The notes beneath the pieces were generated by a model, which saw only the letters and a program-made list of their open reading frames with translations, had not been told where the DNA came from and made no database searches. Positions 1-8,398 of a DNA stretch of 41,277 bases are shown piece after piece. The stretch is from Clostridia bacterium (GTDB lineage: Bacteria; Bacillota; Clostridia; TANB77; CAG-508). The position numbers and the translations under genes are program-made. The first letter of the stretch is position 1. Each line of letters starts with the position of its first letter. The stretch lies in contig CAADYJ010000094.1 of NCBI GenBank assembly GCA_900753245.1, positions 1 to 41,277 of the forward strand, given 5' to 3'.

Positions 1-2
1 GA

Positions 3-1094
3 TTAGAATTGGGAAAATTGTATGCAAAACAAGGAAAAGAAGACAAAGCAGAAGAATTATTTAAAGAAATAATAGAATTAGATCAAAAGAATGTGTATAC
101 AAGACTAGAATTAGGAAAATTATATGCTAAACAAGAAGAAAAAAAATCAATAGATATGTTGTTTTTAGAGAAAAAAGGTGAAAATAAAAAATTACAACAT
201 ATAGAAGATTTGAAAATAAGAGAAAAAATATATTTGCAAAAAATAACGGAAGACGATATAGAATCATTAAAACAACTACTAGAACAACATAAAGACGAAA
301 AAAATTTTTATTTAGTTCTTATAGCTGTATATGAAAGAATGGGACAAAAACAGAATGCTCTAAATGTGATAAAGAGAATGCAACAAAATGGAATAGAAGT
401 AAAAGGAATATCAAAAATAAAGGAAAGAATTAAAAGTAATAAAGCACGAATATATGATATAGCAAAATGGGATGAATTAATTGGATGGAACGTTTCATTA
501 ATAGAATGTAAAAAGAAAGAAGAAAACAATACAACAATAGAAAATAAGGGAAAAGAGAAACTATCAGACAAAGAAATACCAAAAAGTAACAAAAAAGAAA
601 ATAGAGGAAAGAAATTAGAAGGAGAAAACAACAACAAATATATAATTCTAAAAGGAATAAAACAAGAAAGTAAAGGTAATACAAAAACAACTTCTACAAG
701 TAGAGTAAAGAAAAATAAAGAAAAACAAGCAAAAAAAATAGGAGAAACTATAAGAGAAAACACTAAATCTGCAGTAAATAGAATAAAACTTACATATTAT
801 GCAAAAATGAGATTATGTAGTGATGAAGCAGAAGATATTCATAAAGAAACAGAAAGAGTAAGAAAATATATAAAAAAATATGATAAACTACAATCAATTT
901 TAGAATGTTCAGAAGGAAATAAAAGAGCTAAAATGGAACTAATGTTAGTATTAATGAACGAAGGATATTCTAAAATTGTAGAAGTCGAATATCCAACTGA
1001 ATACAAATTTATTAATAGTTTAGTAGAAGAATATAAAAAGAAAGAAAAAACAGCAGATGTAGTAAAAAAAGAAATAGATGAATATTGCTTATAG
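3..1094 (+). CDS. TPR-repeat protein, 5' end outside window
   Basis: The reading frame is open to the left edge, so the real start lies upstream. The TTG at position 9 is an internal leucine codon. The visible part begins with two copies of LELGKLYAKQ exactly 34 residues apart, the period of tetratricopeptide repeats; the first full unit continues GKEDKAEELF, a typical TPR helix B. After about residue 60 the repeats fade into helical sequence with one more TPR-like stretch (YERMGQKQNALNVIKRM). A very Lys/Glu/Asn-rich linker follows (about residues 165-250) and then a second helical domain. There is no signal peptide or membrane segment in the visible part. TPRs mediate protein-protein contacts; the partner and function are unknown. 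It precedes mutS but that gene has its own promoter. Confidence 0.75.
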   Translation, partial: LELGKLYAKQGKEDKAEELFKEIIELDQKNVYTRLELGKLYAKQEEKKSIDMLFLEKKGENKKLQHIEDLKIREKIYLQKITEDDIESLKQLLEQHKDEKNFYLVLIAVYERMGQKQNALNVIKRMQQNGIEVKGISKIKERIKSNKARIYDIAKWDELIGWNVSLIECKKKEENNTTIENKGKEKLSDKEIPKSNKKENRGKKLEGENNNKYIILKGIKQESKGNTKTTSTSRVKKNKEKQAKKIGETIRENTKSAVNRIKLTYYAKMRLCSDEAEDIHKETERVRKYIKKYDKLQSILECSEGNKRAKMELMLVLMNEGYSKIVEVEYPTEYKFINSLVEEYKKKEKTADVVKKEIDEYCL

Positions 1095-1143
1095 CAATAT
1101 AAAATGCCATTTATTTTTATAGGAATATTTTAAAAAGCATCTA

Positions 1144-1172
1144 TTGAAAAAAGACTAAAACTAATATATAAT
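1144..1172 (+). promoter_or_regulatory. SigA-type promoter for mutS
   Basis: TTGAAA (1144-1149), 17-base spacer, TATAAT (1167-1172), about 34 bases upstream of the mutS start codon. Five of six -35 bases and all -10 bases match the vegetative consensus. Confidence 0.65.
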
Positions 1173-1205
1173 AAGCAAAAAGTAGTAAGATAAGGAGTAA
1201 TAAAA

Positions 1206-3821
1206 ATGGCAGAAAAATCAGAATTTTCACCTATGATGCAAGAATATTTAAAGACAAAGGAAGAATATCAAGATTGTATATTATTCTATCGTTTAGGTGA
1301 CTTTTATGAAATGTTTTTTGATGATGCAATTAAAGCATCAAAAGAATTGGAGTTAACACTTACAGGTAAGCTATGTGGACAAGAAGAACGTGCGCCAATG
1401 TGTGGAATTCCATTTCATGCTGCAGATGCATATATTGCAAAATTGATTGAAAAAGGTTACAAAGTTGCCATTTGTGAACAATTAGAAGATCCAAAGCAAG
1501 CAAAAGGAATCGTTAAAAGAGGAGTTATTCGTGTAGTAACGCCAGGAACTGTTATAGAAAGCAATTTATTAGATGAAAAGAAAAACAATTATATAATGAG
1601 TGTATACAAAACAGGTTTATATTATGGAGTAAGTGTTTGCGATGTTTCAACAGGAGATTTTAGAACTACACAAATTGCAGAAAATAACAACTTTCCAAAA
1701 TTATTAGATGAAATTTCTAAATTTAATCCTGCAGAAATAATAGTAAATCCTTTTATGTATGATTCTTTAGAAGAAATATCTAAAATAAAAGAACGTTTTG
1801 AAGTATATATTTCAAGAGTAAAAGAAGAAGCTTTTTCAAAAAATACAGAAAAACTATTACAAAACTATTTATTTGTAAATGACCATGAAGAAAAAATAGA
1901 AAGTTTAGAAGATAAAGAATTAATAGTATCTTCAATAAATGGATTATTAGATTATTTAATAGAAACACAAAAAACTAATTTAGACCATATAAATAAAATA
2001 ATAGTTTATACTACTACAAAATATATGTCGTTAGATATTAGTGCGAGAAGAAATCTAGAAATAACAGAAAAAATGAGAGATAAATCTAAAAAAGGTACAC
2101 TTTTATGGGTTTTAGATAAAACTTCTACATCGATGGGAGGAAGAATGCTTAGAAGATGGCTTAATGATCCATTAGTTGATGTGTGGGAGATAAATAACAG
2201 ATTAGAAGCGGTAAAAGAATTAAAGGATAATGTTATTTTAAGAGGAGATACTATAGAAGCTCTTAAAAAAGTTTACGATATGGAAAGACTAGCAGGAAGA
2301 ATAGCATATGGAAATGCAACAGGTAGAGATATGATTTCTCTTAAAAATTCAACAAAGCAACTTCCTTTAGTTAAAAAAGTATTGGAAAATACAAATGCAA
2401 AATTATTAAGACATCTATATGAAAATTTAGACGAATTAACAGATATTCATGACTTAATAGAAGAAGCAATTGTAGAAGAACCACCAATGTCAATAAAAGA
2501 AGGAAACTTGATAAAAATAGGCTATAATGAAGAAATAGACCAGTTAAAAAAAGCATCAACACAAGGAAAAACGTGGCTAGTTGAATTGGAAGCAAAGGAA
2601 AGAGAACAAACAGGAATAAAAGGCTTAAAAATAGGATTTAACAGAGTATTTGGTTATTATTTAGAAGTAACAAAATCAAATATGGATTTAGTGCCAGACA
2701 GATATATTCGTAAACAAACATTAACAAATGGTGAAAGATACATAACAGAAGAACTTAAAAATTTAGAAAATCAAATTTTAGGTGCAGAGGAAAGAGTTAT
2801 AAACTTAGAATATAATGCATTTGTTGAAATAAGAGATGATATAGAAGGAAAAATAAGAAGAATACAAAAATCAGCAGAAGTAATTTCAATACTAGATGTC
2901 CTATGTTCACTAGCACAAGTTGCAGAAGATATGAACTATGTAGAACCAATAGTTGATAATAGTGGAGTAATAGATATAAAAGATGGACGTCATCCTGTTA
3001 TTGAAAAAATGTTGCCATCAGGAAGCTTTGTTCAAAATGATACATATTTAGATAAAGGCGATTCAAGACTTGCAATAATTACAGGACCTAATATGGCTGG
3101 TAAATCTACCTATATGAGACAAGTAGCATTAATTACACTAATGGCTCAAATAGGTTCATTTGTTCCTGCAAGTAGTGCCAAAATAGGAGTTGTAGATAAA
3201 ATATTTACAAGAGTTGGTGCTTCAGATGATTTAAGTATGGGACAAAGCACCTTTATGGTAGAAATGATGGAAGTAGCAACAATACTAAAAAATGCGACTT
3301 CAAATAGTTTAGTAATACTTGACGAAATAGGAAGAGGAACTTCTACATATGATGGACTTTCTATTGCATGGGCTGTTGCAGAATACATAGCTGACAAAGA
3401 AAGATGCGGAGCAAAAACACTATTTGCAACACATTACCATGAATTAACAGACTTGGAAAACAAATTAGAAGGAATAAAAAATTATTCTATAGCCGTTAAA
3501 GAAAAAGGAGAAGACATCATCTTCTTAAGAAAAATAGTAAATGGTGGAACAGATGAAAGTTATGGTGTTCATGTTGCGCGCTTAGCAGGTGTTCCAAAAG
3601 ATGTAACTAAAAGAGCAAATGAAATACTACGTTCTTTAGAAAGAAAAAATATCTTAAACGGAAAACAAATAGAAAGCAAAAAGCAAGTTGAAGGACAATT
3701 AGATATGTGCAACTATAAATTAGCAGAACTTGCACAAGAGATAGATAAAATAGACTTAAATGTATTAACACCGATAGATGCACTAAACACATTGGTTAAA
3801 ATTAAAGAGAAAATGTCATAA
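1206..3821 (+). CDS. mutS: DNA mismatch repair protein MutS
   Basis: MutS recognises mispaired and looped bases and, by ATP-driven clamp formation, recruits MutL to start repair. The 871-residue length is normal for bacterial MutS1. The N-terminal mismatch-reading motif is present as GDFYEMF (Phe33-x-Glu35). The ABC ATPase domain has the Walker A GPNMAGKST at about residue 627, a Q-loop-like QSTFMVEM region, Walker B and signature region LVILDEIGRGTSTYDG near residue 700, and the switch histidine segment FATHYHEL. The start at 1206 is chosen for the AAGGAG eight bases upstream and the family-typical N-terminus. mutL is not in the window; a terminator follows directly, so it looks monocistronic. 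Confidence 0.98.
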   Translation: MAEKSEFSPMMQEYLKTKEEYQDCILFYRLGDFYEMFFDDAIKASKELELTLTGKLCGQEERAPMCGIPFHAADAYIAKLIEKGYKVAICEQLEDPKQAKGIVKRGVIRVVTPGTVIESNLLDEKKNNYIMSVYKTGLYYGVSVCDVSTGDFRTTQIAENNNFPKLLDEISKFNPAEIIVNPFMYDSLEEISKIKERFEVYISRVKEEAFSKNTEKLLQNYLFVNDHEEKIESLEDKELIVSSINGLLDYLIETQKTNLDHINKIIVYTTTKYMSLDISARRNLEITEKMRDKSKKGTLLWVLDKTSTSMGGRMLRRWLNDPLVDVWEINNRLEAVKELKDNVILRGDTIEALKKVYDMERLAGRIAYGNATGRDMISLKNSTKQLPLVKKVLENTNAKLLRHLYENLDELTDIHDLIEEAIVEEPPMSIKEGNLIKIGYNEEIDQLKKASTQGKTWLVELEAKEREQTGIKGLKIGFNRVFGYYLEVTKSNMDLVPDRYIRKQTLTNGERYITEELKNLENQILGAEERVINLEYNAFVEIRDDIEGKIRRIQKSAEVISILDVLCSLAQVAEDMNYVEPIVDNSGVIDIKDGRHPVIEKMLPSGSFVQNDTYLDKGDSRLAIITGPNMAGKSTYMRQVALITLMAQIGSFVPASSAKIGVVDKIFTRVGASDDLSMGQSTFMVEMMEVATILKNATSNSLVILDEIGRGTSTYDGLSIAWAVAEYIADKERCGAKTLFATHYHELTDLENKLEGIKNYSIAVKEKGEDIIFLRKIVNGGTDESYGVHVARLAGVPKDVTKRANEILRSLERKNILNGKQIESKKQVEGQLDMCNYKLAELAQEIDKIDLNVLTPIDALNTLVKIKEKMS

Positions 3822-3830
3822 AAAATAAGA

Positions 3831-3870
3831 AAGTAGCAATTTTGTAAATTCCCTAATTGCTACTTTTTCT
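3831..3870 (+). terminator. Rho-independent terminator of mutS
   Basis: AGTAGCAATT (3832-3841) pairs perfectly with AATTGCTACT (3855-3864), a 10-bp stem with a 13-base loop, followed by a T run. Confidence 0.85.
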
Positions 3871-3949
3871 CAATAGATGACACTGCTATAAGATAATGTT
3901 TTATGGTGAAATTTGTCGAAAACTTCTTTGATAATTTACATAAAAATAA

Positions 3950-3978
3950 TTGACTTATAAGTAAAAATGATATAGAAT
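3950..3978 (+). promoter_or_regulatory. Promoter and possible operator of the toxin-antitoxin pair
   Basis: TTGACT (3950-3955), 17-base spacer, TAGAAT (3973-3978), 30 bases before the antitoxin start. A perfect 10-base palindrome, ACTTATAAGT (3953-3962), overlaps the -35 box. That is where autorepressing antitoxin-toxin complexes usually bind; the operator role is inferred. Confidence 0.6.
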
Positions 3979-4007
3979 TAAACAAAAAATGGAAGGAGAA
4001 AATACAT

Positions 4008-4184
4008 ATGCAAATTGTAGGAAATGAAGCATTCTTTACAAAAGAGGAAGAAGATAGAATAGACAGACTACTAGCAGAAGTAGATGAAGAACAAAAAAGG
4101 AATGGAAATAAATTATATTCACATGATGAAGTTTGGGGGCAACTTTTAGGAGAAAAATATTATAAACTACATCGTGGAGTATAG
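4008..4184 (+). CDS. Short RelB/DinJ-like antitoxin
   Basis: A 58-codon gene starting ATG at 4008 behind GGAAGGAG. The protein is acidic in its first half (EEEDRIDRLLAEVDEEQ) and ends with a segment like the toxin-binding tails of RelB/DinJ-type antitoxins (NGNKLYSHDEVWGQLLGEKY). It overlaps the following RelE/ParE-type toxin by 11 bases, the usual translational coupling of type II pairs. It is short for a DNA-binding antitoxin: no clear ribbon-helix-helix or HTH remains, so it may be a minimal or N-terminally reduced form. The assignment rests on size, charge, order and overlap rather than a strong family signature. Confidence 0.7.
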   Translation: MQIVGNEAFFTKEEEDRIDRLLAEVDEEQKRNGNKLYSHDEVWGQLLGEKYYKLHRGV

Positions 4185-4446
4185 CAAATTATCGATAAAG
4201 AATATAAATCGAATTTCAAATTATATTAAAATTAAATTGAAAAATCCAATAGCAGCAGAAAATTTCAAAATAAATATAGAAAAATCGATTTATAATTTAT
4301 CGTATTTTCCATATATAGGGGTTAAATATAAAAAAACTAAAAACAGATTTAAAATCTATAAAAATTTTTTAATCTTTTATGAAATCCAAGAAAAAGAAAA
4401 AATAGTTATAATAAAAATAATAATACACAAAAGTGCAAATCTATAA
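4174..4446 (+). CDS. RelE/ParE-superfamily toxin
   Basis: 90 residues beginning at a GTG that lies inside the antitoxin gene. The pattern is that of ParE/RelE toxins: an N-terminal helix pair (IKNINRISNYIKIKLKNPIAA), then NLSYFPYIGVKY, the core strand YKNFLIFYEI, and a C-terminal strand with the basic IIIHKSANL where family members carry a HxK/R-type end. Such proteins either cut mRNA on the ribosome or poison gyrase; the sequence does not tell which. It has no ribosome binding site of its own, so expression should depend on translation of the antitoxin. The pair probably forms a stand-alone island between mutS and ligA. Confidence 0.85.
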   Translation: MEYSKLSIKNINRISNYIKIKLKNPIAAENFKINIEKSIYNLSYFPYIGVKYKKTKNRFKIYKNFLIFYEIQEKEKIVIIKIIIHKSANL

Positions 4447-4533
4447 AGAGTTTGACTTTTATTAATAATGCCTAGAAAGTAAGAAATAGAAAGGAAAGGA
4501 GCAAATAATTAAAGTATTTTAAATGTTTTAATT

Positions 4534-5070
4534 ATGCATAGTAATATGAATTTATACAAAGCAGATATAGAATATTGTAATTATTTACATTATTATGAGC
4601 CTAAAATACCATACATAGAAAATGAAAAGGAAAATAGGCCATTTATAGGAGTTATACTAAATGTAAATGGTAAAAATTTTTTCGCACCTTTAACATCACC
4701 AAAAAAGAAACATTTAAGTATGAAAAATATGCAAGATTTTTTGAAAATAGATGGAGGAAAATTAGGCGGAATAAATTTAAATAATATGATACCTATACCA
4801 AGTAGCTTTTTGGAAAAGATAGAAATAGATAAAATTGAAGATAAAAAATATAAAAATATGATTATAAATCAAATGAATTGGATTAATTTAAATACTTTAC
4901 GAATTCAAAATAGAGCAAGAAATTTGTATTATATAATTTCAAATGGACATGCCAACAAAGACTTGCAAGATAGATGTTGCAACTTTAAATTATTAGAAAA
5001 AAGATGTGATGATTACATGAGAGAAAATAATGTAAAGGAAGAAGAAATTTTATATTGTTTTTATGCATAA
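4534..5070 (+). CDS. ToxN/AbiQ-family endoribonuclease toxin (type III TA), apparently without its RNA antitoxin
   Basis: 178 residues matching the ToxN/AbiQ fold: N-terminal MNLYKADIEYCNYLHYYEP, the core strand PFIGVILNVNGKNFFAPLTSPKKKH containing the active-site TS dipeptide and following lysines, then KNMQDFLKIDGGKLGGINLNNMIPIP, a hallmark of the family. These toxins cut AU-rich RNA and are normally held by a small repeated RNA (ToxI) encoded just upstream. Only 87 bases separate it from the previous toxin gene and I see no tandem repeats there. A good Shine-Dalgarno (AAGGAG, 4496-4501) lies 32 bases before the ATG, with a hairpin between. A second ATG at 4546 fits the family N-terminus better. 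Confidence 0.85.
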   Translation: MHSNMNLYKADIEYCNYLHYYEPKIPYIENEKENRPFIGVILNVNGKNFFAPLTSPKKKHLSMKNMQDFLKIDGGKLGGINLNNMIPIPSSFLEKIEIDKIEDKKYKNMIINQMNWINLNTLRIQNRARNLYYIISNGHANKDLQDRCCNFKLLEKRCDDYMRENNVKEEEILYCFYA

Positions 5071-5212
5071 TATAGAGTTAGGTAGTTAGGAATGAATAAA
5101 TAAAAATTTTAAAGTATATTAAAAAATACTATTTATTTTTTTTAATCTTTTGTATATAATAAAAAAAGAAATTTTGGAAACATTTTATCTTAAAGTTTCC
5201 TAGGAGGAAAAA

Positions 5213-7210
5213 ATGAATTTAGAAGAAGCTAAAAAACAGATAAATGAATTAAGAGAAAAATTAGAGTATTATGCAAATAAATATTATGATGAGGACAAGC
5301 CAGAAATAACAGATTACGAGTATGATATGATGATGAATAGACTAAAAGCTTTAGAAAAGGAATTTCCAGAGCTTATAACTAAAGACTCATTAACACAAAA
5401 AGTAGGTGGACATGTTAAAGAAGGTTTTAAAGAAGTAGTTCATAAAGTACCACTTCAAAGTCTTCAAGATGTATTTTCTTTTGAAGAACTAAGAGAGTTT
5501 GATGATAGAATAAAAAAGCAAGCAATAGAAGAAAATGAAGAATTACGTTATGTTGTAGAAACAAAAATTGATGGTTTATCAACAGCTTTAGAATATGTTG
5601 ATGGTGTGTTTGTAAGAGGTGCAACAAGAGGAAATGGTTTAATTGGAGAAGATGTTACAGATAACTTAAGAACTATAAAAAGTATTCCAAAAGTATTAAA
5701 CGAAAAAGTAACAATAACTGTACGTGGAGAAGTCTTTATTGGAACAAAGGAATTTGAAAAATTAAATGAAGAACAAGAAGTATTAGGCAAAAAATTATTT
5801 GCAAATGCAAGAAATGCAGCTGCAGGTTCTTTAAGACAACTAAATTCAAAAGTAACAGAAGAAAGACCATTAGATATATTTATATTTAATGTACAAAAAT
5901 GGGATGATGGCAAATTTAATTCGCATTATGATGAACTAAATTATTTAGAAAAATTAGGATTTAATGTAAATCCTGTAAGAATATTATGCAAAAATCAACA
6001 AGAAGTAGAAGAAGCAATTAATAAAATAGGAGAAGATAGGGAAAATTTATCGTTTGGTATAGATGGTGCAGTTGTAAAAGTAGATTCACTTTCATTTAGA
6101 GAAAAATTAGGAACAACATATAAAACACCAAAGTGGGCAATAGCTTACAAATATCCACCAGAAGCAAAAGAAACCATATTAAAAGATATAGTTTGCCAAG
6201 TAGGTAGAACAGGTGTAATAACACCAATGGCAATATTAGAACCAGTAAAAGTTGCAGGTTCAACAATATCTAAAACAACACTTCATAACGAAGACTTTAT
6301 AAAAGAAAAAGACTTAAAAATCGGAGATACAGTTGTTATTCAAAAACAAGGTGATGTTATACCAGAAGTAATAAAAGTTGTAAAAGAAAAAAGAACAGGA
6401 AAAGAAAAAGACTTTGAAATGCCTAAAGTTTGCCCAGTATGTGGAGCACAAGCGGTAAGAGAAGAGGGAGAAGCTGCAACAAGGTGCATAGGAATAGAAT
6501 GTCCAGCACAACTTTTAAGAAGTATAGTTCATTTTGTTTCTAAAGAAGCAATGGATATAGATGGCCTAGGATATAAAATAGTAGAACAATTAATAGAAAA
6601 AGGTTTAATAAAAAATATAGCAGATATTTATACTTTAAGTTTAGAAGATGTAGCATCATTAAAGAAAAATGGAAAGAAATTTGCCGGGAATTTGATAGAT
6701 TCAATAGAGAAAAGTAAAAAACAAGATTTATTCCATGTAATAAATGCACTAGGAATAAAACAAGTAGGAATTAAAGCAGCAAAAGTTTTAGCAAAAAAAT
6801 ATAAGACTATGGAAGAACTTTCAAATGCAAGCTTTGAAAGTTTAGCTTTAACAGACGATGTAGGAGAAATTACAGCAAATAACATTATAGAATTTTTTGC
6901 ACAAGAGCAAACTAAAGACATTATAGAAAGACTTAAAAATTTAGGTGTAAATATGGAAAGTTTGCAAGAAGAAAATATAGATAATCGTTTTGAAGGAAAA
7001 GTCTTTGTATTAACAGGAGCATTAGAAAAATATTCTAGGAAAGAAGCGGAAGATTTAATAGAAAAATATGGTGGAAAAACATCATCTTCTGTATCTAAAA
7101 AAACATCATATGTACTAGCTGGTGAAGATGCAGGTTCAAAACTTACAAAAGCACAAGAACTAGGAATAACAATTATAACAGAGGAAGAGTTTGAAAATAT
7201 GTGTAAATAA
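5213..7210 (+). CDS. ligA: NAD-dependent DNA ligase LigA
   Basis: LigA seals nicks during replication and repair using NAD+. The 665 residues show all domains in order: N-terminal Ia domain (YYDEDKPEITDYEYD, binding NMN), adenylation domain with the catalytic Lys118 in ETKIDG, OB fold, a Cys4 zinc finger (CPVCG ... CIGIECPAQ, about residues 405-430), helix-hairpin-helix region (GLGYKIVEQLIEKG to VGIKAAKVL) and a C-terminal BRCT domain (FEGKVFVLTGALE onward). The AGGAGG at 5202-5207 fixes the start. A TATAAT at 5155-5160 may be its -10 box but the -35 is weak. GGAAAC/GTTTCC arms lie just before the ribosome binding site. Two unknown genes follow closely. Confidence 0.98.
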   Translation: MNLEEAKKQINELREKLEYYANKYYDEDKPEITDYEYDMMMNRLKALEKEFPELITKDSLTQKVGGHVKEGFKEVVHKVPLQSLQDVFSFEELREFDDRIKKQAIEENEELRYVVETKIDGLSTALEYVDGVFVRGATRGNGLIGEDVTDNLRTIKSIPKVLNEKVTITVRGEVFIGTKEFEKLNEEQEVLGKKLFANARNAAAGSLRQLNSKVTEERPLDIFIFNVQKWDDGKFNSHYDELNYLEKLGFNVNPVRILCKNQQEVEEAINKIGEDRENLSFGIDGAVVKVDSLSFREKLGTTYKTPKWAIAYKYPPEAKETILKDIVCQVGRTGVITPMAILEPVKVAGSTISKTTLHNEDFIKEKDLKIGDTVVIQKQGDVIPEVIKVVKEKRTGKEKDFEMPKVCPVCGAQAVREEGEAATRCIGIECPAQLLRSIVHFVSKEAMDIDGLGYKIVEQLIEKGLIKNIADIYTLSLEDVASLKKNGKKFAGNLIDSIEKSKKQDLFHVINALGIKQVGIKAAKVLAKKYKTMEELSNASFESLALTDDVGEITANNIIEFFAQEQTKDIIERLKNLGVNMESLQEENIDNRFEGKVFVLTGALEKYSRKEAEDLIEKYGGKTSSSVSKKTSYVLAGEDAGSKLTKAQELGITIITEEEFENMCK

Positions 7211-7222
7211 TAAGGAGAGAAA

Positions 7223-8029
7223 ATGAAAAATATAGTAATAGAACAAATAAATGAATATATAGAAAGTAAACAATTGCCAGAAGAATTAAAAAATGTAATA
7301 CAAGAATTGTTTGTAGACTATCAATATGCAACAAAAAAATACTTAGGAAATGTAGAATTAGCAATAGGAAATAATGGAAGATTAATAGAAGAATTAAATA
7401 ATATTGCAAGTAGTGCAAAAAGAGAATCTGAGAATGGAAAAGATAAATCAATAGAATTATCAAATGAAGTATTTAGAGAAAAAGTAGATAAATTAAAGGA
7501 AAAAATACCAGAGCTATTAAATGTAGAAGAAAAAGAAGATACTGTGTTAAATCCAATATTAGATACAAATGAAAATACACAGGCGAGAAATTCTATGAAG
7601 ATGGATCAAGAAAATAGGGAATATTCAGCACAAATAAAAGAAAATATTATATCTCAAATAGAAAGTGCTAAAGGAAAACTTATTGAACAAGTGAATGAAA
7701 ACGTAGGAAGAAGCGAATATTTAATTTATTCACAAAAAGTGTTTATTAATGAAGTAGGATTAATATTGAATAAGGCTAAAGTTCAATTACCTACTGTGAC
7801 AAAAGGAGAATTGGATGGATTAGATAATCAAATTAGTGAAAAAATATCACAAGTAAAGAATGAAGAATTGCAAAGTGGAGAGAAAGTGGAAAGTTCAGAA
7901 CAAAGAAAAAACTTTGTTTCAGAATTAAAATTTGAAGTAAATGAAAAAGAAGCGGTGGATAAAGTAATAGAAAATCAACAAAATAAAGAAGATTTATCTA
8001 AAAAATTACCAGATAATGTTATAGAATAG
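7223..8029 (+). CDS. Unknown helical protein downstream of ligA
   Basis: 268 residues, start ATG 12 bases after the ligA stop with AAGGAGAG in front, so very likely in the ligA transcript. I do not recognise a family. It is highly charged (Glu, Lys, Asn, Gln), has no signal peptide, membrane segment or cysteine, and is predicted by eye to be long amphipathic helices, e.g. EVFREKVDKLKEKIPELLN and IKENIISQIESAKGKLIEQVNE, with Asn/Glu-rich disordered spacers. Position after ligA does not by itself imply a role in DNA repair. Confidence 0.7.
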   Translation: MKNIVIEQINEYIESKQLPEELKNVIQELFVDYQYATKKYLGNVELAIGNNGRLIEELNNIASSAKRESENGKDKSIELSNEVFREKVDKLKEKIPELLNVEEKEDTVLNPILDTNENTQARNSMKMDQENREYSAQIKENIISQIESAKGKLIEQVNENVGRSEYLIYSQKVFINEVGLILNKAKVQLPTVTKGELDGLDNQISEKISQVKNEELQSGEKVESSEQRKNFVSELKFEVNEKEAVDKVIENQQNKEDLSKKLPDNVIE

Positions 8030-8045
8030 TAAAAGGAGAATATAA

Positions 8046-8291
8046 ATGGATGGAAAAACAAAATATACATTTGAGAGATTTGAACAAGAATTAGATGAAG
8101 GATATGAATTATATTATACTTACGTAAGAAATAGATATTTACTATTTAAGACATCTGAAAATTGTTATACGCAAAAACTTTTATCTATTCATGAAAAAAA
8201 TCCTCATCCAGTAATGGAAATGTTGACTAAAAAGAGAATAAGAGAAATGTTTCCTTTTATGGAAAAAATAGAATATAAAGTAAGAGATTAA
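8046..8291 (+). CDS. Small unknown protein, third gene after ligA
   Basis: 81 residues with AAAGGAG before the ATG, 16 bases after the previous gene. It begins TKYTFERFEQELDEGYELYYTYV and ends with a basic segment (LTKKRIREMFPFMEKIEYKVRD). It is rich in Tyr/Phe and charge, a single compact domain without membrane segment. No family recognised. A large palindrome follows 18 bases downstream and can act as its terminator. Confidence 0.7.
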   Translation: MDGKTKYTFERFEQELDEGYELYYTYVRNRYLLFKTSENCYTQKLLSIHEKNPHPVMEMLTKKRIREMFPFMEKIEYKVRD

Positions 8292-8308
8292 ATTAAAAAA
8301 CATTATTG

Positions 8309-8379
8309 TAAACTATTAGGGACGGGTCAATTTAGTTTAGCTTTTTGCTAAACTAAATCGACCCGTCCCTAATAGTTTA
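8309..8379 (+). repeat. Long palindrome with GGGACGGGTCA core (element 1), also a bidirectional terminator candidate
   Basis: Positions 8309-8341 pair with 8347-8379: 33 positions with one mismatch (8329/8359) around a TTTTT loop. Each arm carries the core GGGACGGGTCA (8319-8329; one base changed in the other arm). It lies between the convergent ends of the preceding gene and rqcH, so it could stop transcription from both sides. The same core occurs in the element at 36607-36893. A third, degenerate copy in inverse orientation (GTTCCGTCC, 8383-8391) follows directly. Confidence 0.85.
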
Positions 8380-8398
8380 ATTGTTCCGTCCTTAAAAT

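Noticed and set aside
8309..8379. Palindrome as an ordinary terminator only
   Set aside because: The stem is about twice the length of the other terminators here and its core recurs in a second, larger element, so simple terminator is an incomplete description.
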